From contig OZ020485.1 of the NCBI GenBank assembly GCA_963971405.1, forward strand, positions 13,144,001 through 13,208,000: a stretch of DNA of 64,000 nt, in the 5' to 3' direction. Below, in pieces: positions 55,262 to 64,000 of the stretch. The stretch's first letter is position 1. Each line of letters opens with the position of its first letter. The position numbers were made by a program, and so were the translations under genes. The notes beneath the pieces were generated by a model. That model saw only the letters and a list, made by a program, of their open reading frames with translations, did not search any database and was not told the DNA's origin. This DNA comes from Psococerastis gibbosa (taxonomy: Eukaryota > Arthropoda > Insecta > Psocodea > Psocidae).

Positions 55262-55456
55262 AATTTTTTTTTTGTTTTTTTTTTTGTTAAGGTTAATCCC
55301 ATACAAACAATTCAATGAATGTATCCGATTGACCTCTTCAGTCGCCTCACTAAGTTACGTAATAGGTACTTGTGTCGAGTAACGACACGTCTCCGATCGC
55401 ATGGCGTGTAGAGACTCGCACATGTACAAGCACGCTACCACTTGGCCATCGATCTA
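55262..55456 (-). mobile_element. SINE2, copy 3
   Basis: Minus-strand order: 'gatggccaagtggtagcgtg', 'cttgtacatgtgcgagtctc', 'tacacgccatgcgatcggag', 'acgtgtcgttactcgacaca', 'agaggtcaatcggatacatt' and an A-rich tail (T-rich at 55262-55287 on +). Confidence 0.75.
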
Positions 55457-58258
55457 AGAGAATATATAAGAACTGAGAGCTCCCGGCAGAAGAAGATCAT
55501 CCAAATTGAATAAACTGAGACCTCCTATTACGTGTTTTCAATGACTGGTCATAGGAGACGTGGTAGATAAATTAAGAAAAGGGAAGGAAAGGTCCCATCT
55601 CTCCTATAGTTGAGGGGAAATTTAAACAAAATGGGGAGACCAGCACCTACAACAAGAAGCAAAGAGGAGACCTGGTAAGGCGAGCACCACACATAGCCAA
55701 GTGTGAGCAACTGAATCCTATACGGCAAGAATTCGTATTAGAAAACTCCCGAATGAACTGAGAGTGGCGAGAAATGCTACCAACTTAATCTAAATTGCTT
55801 AATTAAAGACCGTCTTAACTTACTTGACTTAGGCATGCGCATCCAGCCCGGGGAGACTTTTGGCCGCTGTCACTACACCACGCCATCTCGGACAATCTTC
55901 CGCCGCTAGCTTCCAGTCTCGGGTGCCGGTGGCGTGCACATTTTGAGCACTTGCTCCAGCCGCTCCAGGTTCCAAAGCGTTTCGCGGTCGTCGTCAAAAA
56001 GTTGTAATCGTTCCGAGGCCGATTTCGTAACCAATGTGTGTTTTACGGGCAGGGGGGGGGGGGGGTTGGAGAAAGCATTAAGTAAACTGTCACTGAGACA
56101 CTAACACAATTACAATTACATATAACAGAACTCCTGATTTTGACGATGTTACTTTAATACATTCTTGTCTATTACATGTTGATTACTTGATTGTATAGTT
56201 TAACAGAAATGTATATATATATTTGTTTTATCTACATAAAATAGGCAGAACTCAAGTGCGGACCAGATACTACTTTATCAAAATGTAGAAAAGTATTTCT
56301 TCTATTTAGGTCTACTAATTCCTCAATGATAGCTTCATTGTTGACAACTATACCTGTGTCAAATTTAATTTGTATTGTACACCAACCATAAGGTTCCCTT
56401 TTTGCTCAGGTTGTCTCTCTAGAGACATATTTCATTTTGTTATGTATATGAGGATGAGATAGTTTTGAGGTGCGCTCTGATTGGCTGACGAGTTAGCGTG
56501 CATTTTGGTGGCGTGGGTGTAGAAGATGGCGCGGATTGAAATAATGAAATGTCTCTGAGTTTTAAACTTTCTAATTGGGTATCTGATGTCTTCATGTAAC
56601 TTCGAACCTACCTCAATAATCCATATATAATTCATTTGTTGTCATTTGTTCAATTTAGTAGCAATATTGTCTCACATTAAAATAATTCTCCTACTCAAAC
56701 ACTTGCAGTTACTGCATGTAAGACAGCACTATAAATTTACTTTAGTATAAGGATCCTATGAGGCAATAAACTCCTCCCAGACATTCACAACTTCGCAAGA
56801 ACTTGCAGAATCAAAATCTGTAGGATTTAAATAATTTAAGCTAGAGTGGATGAATAAATCACAGTCTACGTTCGATGTAAGGGAAGCTAAACTCCCCAGG
56901 GGGAAGGGGGTGAGAAATAGGCTCGAAACTGATGTAGCCTCCAAGTCGTAGAGAAGTTATTTTCCTGACAAGTCTAACAGATGTGAGAAAGAATCGCGGT
57001 ATACTGAAAGATGGATGGGCCATATGTGAGTGAAGGCAGCGCGGGTTTGAATCCCTTTAGAATGTGCACCTCTCAATCTCTTGCAACACCCTCAATTTTA
57101 CTATTTCAACCCTATCAAATACTGTCAGCAATGTCTATCGGTTTTTTGTTATTTTGAAAATTATTTTAGTTGGACCAATTTTATATACCAAATTTAAATC
57201 ATTAATTTATTAAATTTTTGTAAACAATTTTATAATATTTGCAATAGCCTACCTAGCTACGAAAATTTGTGAAAATGGGACTTTTAGCTGACATTACATC
57301 AACGGAGAAGAATAACTCATCCGGGGAATTATTTAAATAATGAAAAATTCGGTATTAAAAATAACCCGCTCGAAGACACTGTAACTGTTTTCTCGTGTCA
57401 ATGAAGTCATCCCAGAAATATGTTCGGTCAACGTCTACCATTTGCAAAAATGAACAGCAATATCAATCTCTGTTGACAAACAATTATTAGTGATTTCAAT
57501 TTGTAAAAATATGCTCTTATTCTTGTAAATCTGGGTTAATTTAAGACAATTTACTCTTATCCCTTGGAAATTATTCTCTTCTACGATGGTAGAAGTAGTA
57601 GGGAAATTAGTCAGTCATGCTATAAGAAAGCTATAGTGTGTTCGAAAAGACGTATCCATAGTGGTTTTTCACAAGAAAAAGCTAAAACTACAATTAAAAG
57701 AGGAGCTGTTTCCGAAACAAAATAATATCACCTAGTTTCTTTAAAATTATTAGGTTACTTTTGCGTGCTCGAATTTATACTCCTTTACATGTTTAATTTT
57801 TTGTGGCTTTTGTTGGATAGATTTTCTCTGTTCTTTCTTTGGAAATTAAACCGAAATTTTTAAAGAATCTATAATATTTTTTTCGGAAACATAGCTTCAC
57901 TTTTAATGTTAGTTTTAGCTGTTTCTTGCGAAAAACAGTAGGATACTTTTCGGACACACTGGATGTGCTTGGTTGCCTGATCATGAAACTGCAGGAAATG
58001 GTGAGAATCACCAGACGCCCCTCATGTTTTTGTTTTCCTGCAATTCCTGTACTAGTGTACATCAAACGTCTGTGTCGATCCCAGTGCTACCTAAATAATG
58101 CGGTCTAACCAACTCAGAAGTGTGTTTCGATAACACGCTGGTTAGCTTGGTTATCGGATTCCACTGCAGTAGCATAACTACTTGATATAAAACTCTTAAC
58201 AAGGGATAACTCGATAACACCGACATTGTGAAGACCCTTATCAATCCTACTGTAATCT
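55457..58258. other. CRAL-TRIO intron; no further exon seen
   Basis: A G-run lies at 56051-56065. A phrase near 56277 ('tcaaaatgtagaaaagtatt') resembles 38442-38475. A B-box-like word (GGTTTGAATCCC at 57043) follows a weak tRNA-like stretch. Because the exons on either side already join in phase, no coding exon is required here. Confidence 0.4.
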
Positions 58259-58261
58259 ATT

Positions 58262-58465
58262 TGTAAAGTTTAATGGCAATGGTGTAATACCATTTAACAA
58301 AGGGTTAGTTGGACTTGCATTGTCTGTTGTGTTAATAGTCATTAGAGGCATGGGCCTCATAGTCATCGAACAATTAGGGCGGAGCCCATTTGTCAGGGGA
58401 AGGGGGCGACTATTAACACAACACTGTCAACAGGCAATGTAAGTCCAACTAACCCTTTGTTAAAT
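58262..58465. mobile_element. Palindromic TTAACAAAGGG element
   Basis: The core 58292-58465 (174 bp) starts ATTTAACAAAGGGTTAGTTG and ends with the complement 'caactaaccctttgttaaat'. The inner arms 'gtgttaatagtc' / 'gactattaacac' are also inverted. The 30 bp before it ('gtaaagtttaatggcaatgg') is conserved in the other copies. It ends 73 bp before the next CRAL-TRIO exon. Confidence 0.8.
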
Positions 58466-58538
58466 AAAATCCTAATGTGTTGTGCTACTGTATTTCAATA
58501 CTATGACTCTACATAGGCTCTCCTTACCTTTTTTTCAG

Positions 58539-58695
58539 ATGACCACTTACTGTTGTTCCTACATAGTAACTATTTCAATCAAGAAGCTACGCAAGACTCA
58601 ATTGAAGCTTATTACAGTATACGTACTACGTCACCTGAGCTCTTCGCAAACAAGTCCCTCAACAACAAGGGGCTTATTGCAATTTGGAATGCCAC
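58539..58695 (+). CDS. CRAL-TRIO protein, second visible exon (CRAL-TRIO_N helices)
   Basis: The acceptor CCTTTTTTTCAG ends at 58538 and the donor GTAAGT starts at 58696. It enters with two bases that complete a split Asp codon and leaves in phase 2. It encodes DHLLLFLHSNYFNQEATQDS, then IEAYYSIRTTSPELFANKSL. L-L-x-F-L-x-S/G-x-x-F followed by a helix with A/T-x-x-x-I/L-x-x-Y/F-x-x-x-R is the CRAL-TRIO_N signature. It ends GLIAIWNA before a split Thr. No frame damage. Confidence 0.9.
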
Positions 58696-58824
58696 GTAAG
58701 TGATTTAACTCAGGCAATCACGCATGAAAGAACCGGTACTATGGTGAACCCGCCCATGCTTTCCTATTGTCAATTAATATACATCAGGTACCGTAATAGT
58801 GCCATGGTAAATAACTGTACCGAA

Positions 58825-59004
58825 GGGTTTTTGTTTTGTTTTAAAGTTAATTGTATACAAACAATTTCATGAATGCATCCGATTGACCTCTAAAGTCACC
58901 TCTATAGGTTAGTACCCGAGTTGAGTGGCGACACGTCTCCAATCGCATGGCGTGTAGAGACTCGCGCAAGGACAAGAAGTACATTACCACCTTCCCATAT
59001 TTGA
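58825..59004 (-). mobile_element. SINE2, copy 4
   Basis: It has the same order as at 55262 on the minus strand: 'ggaaggtggtaatgtacttc', 'gcgcgagtctctacacgcca', 'gattggagacgtgtcgccac', 'gaggtcaatcggatgcattc', then an A-rich tail (58828-58845 on +). Confidence 0.7.
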
Positions 59005-59698
59005 CCATGTACGAGGTTGTACTCAATAAAAGAACTTAATTTAATACGATATAATAGACCTATTTACAATGTCAATACACTTCCCCTAATCACTTCTAGC
59101 AGCCACACTATCTCCCATTTCAATCGTCAGAAGTTTGGGAGATCAAAAGAGGGCCAGGGGGTGGCCCCCCCCCCCCCGAGGAAGGGGTTTGACTAAAATA
59201 GGCCTGAAATTGTGGTGTTTAACAAATTTTCCGGAAAGAAATAGTCCCGAATAGTGGAATTTACGCACTTCGAAAGCAGTTGTTTATATTTTGCCGTGCA
59301 TGTGAAGAATAAATATTACTGCTAAACAAGGGGGGAGGGGACGGAGAATGTCTTGAAGAATCAGGCCTCGAATAGTTTGTCGGCAGAAGTTTTGATTTTG
59401 CAGAAGAGAACTTTATTAACAAAACTGAAAACAGGGGGACCGGAGTCACCCAGGGGGGATTTTTAAAAAATAAATTAATTAAAAATTTGCCAATGGCAAC
59501 GTCACTGTGCACACTGTGTTTTAACAATAGACATATCGTAGTTGTCCAGAGTGAACCATTATTATCCAATCGAGGACAACACTCCACAGCCTGGGCACCT
59601 ATCACCATGTTTTCTACATCTTTCCTTACCTCTCACTTCTCACTCTTTACCTCTTCCATCTTTGTACTAAGCAACACTACTGGTTTATATATTTTCAG
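59005..59698. repeat. Intron with 'ttttacgcattttg'-type repeat units and C-runs
   Basis: 59150-59290 and 59325-59460 carry degraded units related to 45290 and 54385 ('ataggcctgaaattgtggtg', 'gaatagtggaatttacgcac'), with a C-run at 59165-59177. An intronic stretch follows up to the acceptor at 59698. Confidence 0.45.
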
Positions 59699-59951
59699 GA
59701 ATATGATCGCGATGCCGCAAACGACGCCAGAGGGTTACAGCGTACTCATCTATCGTCTGGTTGACTACGACCCCGCCAAACTCACTTTTAACGAAGCTCT
59801 GAAAGCGTTCTTCCTCTTCAATGACATCCGACTGTCGGAGGATGGTCTAAGTCCTGGTTACCACGTTGTTCTCGACATGAAAGGGGTTACCTTATCTCAT
59901 CTCGCAAAGGTTAACCTCAGCTCCATCAGGAAGTTCATGAACTATATTCAG
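59699..59951 (+). CDS. CRAL-TRIO protein, third visible exon (lipid-binding SEC14 fold)
   Basis: The acceptor TATATTTTCAG ends at 59698 and the donor GTATGT starts at 59952. One base completes the split Thr codon; the exit is phase 0. It encodes TTPEGYSVLIYRLVDYDPAK (the start of the SEC14-like beta sheet), a helix (EALKAFFLFNDIRLSEDG), then GYHVVLDMKGVTLSHLAKVN and IRKFMNYIQ. V-x-D-M-x-G-x-x-x-x-H is the central strand-turn of the CRAL-TRIO domain that walls the lipid pocket. Exons so far give about 200 of the usual ~300 residues. The remaining C-terminal part of the pocket was not found between 59952 and 64000. Confidence 0.92.
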
Positions 59952-61778
59952 GTATGTTTGATTAGCTGAAATTTTATAGCTGATATTATGGTGCTACCAG
60001 TGGTGAAGAAGAATTCCCTATTGTTAACTGCGTTGAGTTGAGTCTAGTTGAGAATAATCAAGGCGTATGCTGTGCAAGGGCTGTGCAGAGTTTATCCCGG
60101 GTCAAACTCAGTCCCCTATCTGTTAAGTCACCAGCTTCCATCTTCACCACGAGGAGGTGCAGATTAGGAATTTTCGCGTCTTCGCCTCTGGGACCATAAG
60201 GCATTACTCAGAAGCCCAGCTACTTGGTTTCCCACATATTGGGGTATTTTTTTCTTCGACATTTTTTTAAATCCCCCCCCCACAGGAACCTGAATTATCT
60301 CCCTTGAAAGGCGCTGCGATTCGAACCACGAACATACCACCCCAAACACTTTTGAATCATAGTGACAGGCTATTATCCCTGTTGTTAAGCTATGGGGCAA
60401 CAAAAGGGAGTCCCCCCAGGATACTGTGTAAATTGATAGTTTGAATTAATTAATGAGGGGTCATTAGAATTGCAAATTCCGCCATGGATCACGAAATCGC
60501 GCTTACAATCAGTCACCCCACCCTGAAACAGCACCCAAATACTTTCTAAATTAGGGGGCTTACTAATGAGCAACCTTCGTATAAAAATTCAATATGGCAA
60601 AATGCATTCCCCTGATTGGCACGGCACATCCCCTTACTTAACTTATGGTCATTAGCAATTACGATTTACGCCTCGTCAATTTGAGTGTTGGATCATATAA
60701 GTATACAAAAATGTTACGATGCCTAATCTCCACAAGATAAGTATAGGGATGAGCCGCACCAACTACAGCAAGACAGAGAGGGAAAAGCCATCTAGCAAGT
60801 CTGTAACCCTATACAACCTGGAAAGCACAATTAGTGTACGGTAATTTTTCATTTACACAATTTAAGTAGACAGCTATTATCATTTAACTTAGCTCAAAAC
60901 ATCTGATTTTCGTCCTTTTTCTGGATTATCCCGTCACAACTAGTATGAGGTCACGTGACCGGCGATTTTCACTGTTTTCTAAATTCAAGTAAACGTAATT
61001 AAAAAAAAAATTCCCCTACTACTAGTACATAACGTTTCATTTAAAGAAAACAACTGTTTTCGAGATTGAGTAATTAACATACTGATGAACAAATTAGAAT
61101 ATGTTTTCAAAACTTTCCAAATAGCCTTTTATGAAATTTCATAGGCTATAATCCTATGAAACACAAAACTTGGTAATTCCTAAAATCTCCTCTCACAGCT
61201 TGTCTCATAGGCCTATCATTGTTCTATATCCATTGTTAGCCATCATAAATACTCTCATTCCAGCTTAGGTAATGAGTTTATGCCATTGCAATAAAGCATG
61301 GTAAGCAAAGTCTAGTAATTCCCCCCTGTGGTAGGGAGTTCCAGCAATTCCAGAAGGCTGGGTACAAAGCAACAGTGGAATGCGAGGAATGAGGTGTGTG
61401 TTGTGTGTACTCGGCATCAAGGCTGTGGGTGGGGCATAATTTATAATACTCGCCCCCCCCCCCCCGAAGCAGAATGGGGGGTGGTAGAAGGGTTGATGAA
61501 ATATGGCCTCATTTCGCGATGACTTGTGCGTCATTTTTATTATGTTTGAGAAAATAGTCCCCACCACAGCCCACAGCATGAGGTCAACATCACGCATGAT
61601 GCACAGCAATTTAATGATATCCGAAGTAAGTTAGCTAATATTAGCGCAGATAATACAATACTTAGTACGTAATTATTAACAGTAAAAGTAGCCCATAATG
61701 CACAAGTGGAACTGTGGAAGGTATTGCTTTTATCAGTTATAGTTTGCTTCTTCTACGGTCTCCATTGCAATGTTAATG
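59952..61778. other. CRAL-TRIO intron; no exon seen
   Basis: A C-run lies at 60274-60283. 61439-61462 carries a C-run followed by a G-rich stretch, like the MITE interiors but without recognisable ends. I looked for the expected last CRAL-TRIO exon on the + strand and did not see it. Confidence 0.35.
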
Positions 61779-62752
61779 AACCGGTTCTTGTTTACTCGAA
61801 CATGCTTTCCAATTTATCAACATTAGTAGATAAAAAAAAGAGTAATTTCATGGTAAATAATTTTCCTATGGTTAAATTTCCGATATCTCGGGGGGGGGGG
61901 GGGGGGTTGCCCACCTGACGTCACTGGAGTTGAGATAAATTCTAGTTAGGTCAGACCAACACATTACCACACAGCAATAATGGCAGGACACGCAATGAAT
62001 TTGAGCGCGAATTTTCTATCATTTTTCCAAAAAATAATTTTTTGCACAAAACCAAATAGTTTTTTGGGAAAGCAACCTGTCCGATTTCGTTACTCAATTT
62101 AACACCTAAACCATGCCTGAAGGTAGAAATCATCGATAGAAAGGTTTCGCAGAAAAATTATTTTTTAGTCATTTTTCATTCAAATTTAGTTATTTTTATT
62201 TTTTTACCCCCAGAAGAAAACTGTCAAGGGGCAAGCGACCCCCCGAATTTTGTCAATATTAATAACGACTACAACGTATGTGAATTTAAAAGAAATTGTT
62301 GGAGCCATTTTGGAGAAATAATTTTTTTAGACGTTTTTTTGGAGTTTTTTGAGAATAAAACCCCCCCAATTGACCGAAATTTCGGTTAGAACGAGGAGGT
62401 TACCTCTTGAACCAAAGTTAATTTAATGTCAGTGTTATATATACCATATAATACTACAATGTAACCCCCCAATTGAGTTGGCCCAAAATTAAAAAAATGT
62501 TTCCGGGGTATGATTTTTGTAAACCTACATGCCAAGTTTCATCAAAATCAATCGAGTGGTTTGCCCGGGAATCGATTAACAGACAGACAGACAGACAGAC
62601 ATTCAGACAGACAGAACGACAGACAGACATTTCGTAAAAAACACTTTTTTGGGTTCCTGGGACCTCAAAACGTGTAAATCCGCTGAAATCTCGGAAACGA
62701 AAATTTCGACCATCACAAAGCTTTCCTTATACTACGTACAAATCGGAAAGCA
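61779..62752. mobile_element. REP-A copy, best preserved, with a nested SINE4 piece
   Basis: It starts 'aaccggttcttgtttactcg' plus 'aacatgctttccaattta' and ends 'aaatcggaaagca'. It has 17 G (61890-61906), 'acacaacattaccac'-like words, 'agaagaaaactgtcaagggg', a CAGA tract (62580-62630), 'tttgggttcctgggacctca' and 'catcacaaagctttcctta'. Without the 90-bp insert it would be about 880 bp, so this gives the family's usual size. Confidence 0.8.
62373..62464 (+). mobile_element. SINE4 3' part inserted in REP-A
   Basis: 'ccgaaatttcggttagaacg', 'aggaggttacctcttgaacc', 'aaagttaatttaatgtcagt', TA-rich, 'tactacaatgtaa'. 'CCCCCCAATTG' occurs on both sides (ending 62372 and 62475), so it was inserted with an ~11-bp duplication. 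It matches the complement of 21465-21557 plus 21997-22010, and shows that site without the MITE. Confidence 0.7.
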
Positions 62753-64000
62753 ATTAATTTATTAATGAACTATGAAGTTTCCTGCAATGCAAGATTTGAA
62801 CATTGAGTACTATATTGATTAGCAAAAATAATTTTAAACTTTGGGAAACTATTGCATTGCTGATAAGCATTTAAAACGTTTTTTCACGCACAGTGTAGTC
62901 CCGAGGTTAATGTACAATGGAAGTATTAAAATAAAATTAGGTCTAATGGCAGAAACCATGCAAGCACAACGTGGGTACTTAGTCTAAAATTCAAAATTAC
63001 TTTTTAGCCTGTACAGTACAAATAACGAAATTGCAAATAAATTGATCTCCCAGAAAATATCAACAACTAGATCATCCATTTTGGATTCCTTAAAAATAAA
63101 AAATAAAAAATGAAAATCAATCTCCGCTTTTGCTTAAAATATCCCATAAAAACAACATTTAAAATTTTCTTCTATAATCGAAGCAAAGAGTATACAGGAA
63201 AACAAGCACAAATTTAGCTCTAAATATACTTTAATCAATCTAACACGGTGCATACCGTCTAGATATTCCCCTATAGAACAAAAATGAAGTAAGGCCTAGT
63301 CGTGAAAGGTTTAGATAGTGGTTAGAAAACTATCAATACTCGTATAAAGTAGTCTACCCTTCCACACCACATGGAAGTCTGTCCAGTGGTTACAATACTA
63401 TTAATAATACGACGTCCTCTCCAAATTTTCAGACCCTCCCTTAATCTTCATTCATTTAGGCCTAAACCACCCCCTCCACTACCCAAAACAGGAGAATATA
63501 TAGGAATTTTGGAGGTGGGGATGAAAACAGGACTAAAGAAGAGAATTATTCTGTCCTCACCTCGAAGGTTAAAATGCTTTACTGAACATTTTATGTGGCG
63601 GGAGGGGGGAGGGGTTATGCGGGAATAGTGCAGTTAGTAGAGAACTAGACCAATAGCGGAAGTTTCAGCTTCGAAATTACAATTTTGACATAAAAGAAAA
63701 AAATTTCCGTCCGGCAAGTATCACCCAATTATTGTGTATTGCAGTAGGTCTATTACCTATATTATGTGTTGGAGAGACTGTGGCAGCCTGGCCTACCGCT
63801 GTCAAGTAAAAATACGCATGTATCCAGTGCGACTACTCACGATATAATAACAATTTAAACTTTAAAGCAAAAGTGACAAAACAGGAAAATACAATACACA
63901 AAAACACAATTTATAAAACTACCCTATACTATAAGCTAAGTATATTGACCCCGAGTGGCTGGTGGCTTACCCTGCTTCCCAGGGTCGTTCCTTGGTTCAC
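62753..64000. other. No gene seen to the window end
   Basis: This is AT-rich sequence. A frame at 63371-63628 has no recognisable domain. The final 60 bp ('gaccccgagtggctggtggc') may begin another repeat. The CRAL-TRIO gene presumably continues beyond. Confidence 0.3.

Overview
This is a stretch of a large, AT-rich, intron-rich, repeat-laden animal genome, almost certainly an arthropod and probably an insect. The basis is one SLC2-type sugar transporter of the trehalose-transporter (Tret1-like) type, one CRAL-TRIO lipid-binding protein of the insect type, GT-AG introns up to tens of kilobases, and many SINEs, LINEs and MITEs. There are no bacterial operons, CRISPR arrays or rRNA genes. I cannot name the species.

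Host genes. (1) The C-terminal third of a sugar transporter runs on the + strand in three phase-0 exons (224-415, 2539-2721, 6400-6597 with stop). A decayed copy of part of its first visible exon lies just upstream (51-165). (2) A CRAL-TRIO (alpha-tocopherol-transfer-protein-like) gene, also +, has three exons with matching splice phases (52618-52792, 58539-58695, 59699-59951). A candidate first coding exon lies about 29.7 kb upstream (ATG at 22898, splice donor at 22913). Its C-terminal third is not visible and presumably lies beyond the window.

Mobile DNA. At 6827-14714 a very young Gypsy-type LTR retrotransposon composite sits 229 bp after the transporter stop codon, oriented minus. It has three nearly identical long LTRs (about 1.8 kb), a 4-bp target duplication GACT around the whole composite, and a perfect 18-nt tRNA-Lys primer-binding site. 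One unit has lost everything between that site and the end of RNase H but keeps a complete DD35E integrase frame. A second inter-LTR segment holds an unassigned 212-codon frame and plus-strand exon-like pieces.

The rest is a dense, nested archive of small elements. There are hAT-type MITEs with 8-bp duplications, several of them carrying a G-run near one end and a C-run near the other. TA/TAA-inserting MITEs share a conserved core. Four or more SINE families are present, including one from tRNA-Glu and one forming an 82-bp-arm foldback. A roughly 1-kb family with inverted ends (called REP-A here) occurs in seven copies with CAGA microsatellites. Several dead LINE reverse-transcriptase fragments complete the set. 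Nested insertions and in-window empty sites give a relative order for several events.

The stretches between listed features are AT-rich, with only short or decayed repeats that I could not assign. No convincing undescribed enzymatic or defence system was found. The strongest unusual signals are the triple-LTR integrase-only element, the G-run/C-run MITE architecture and the SINE foldback.
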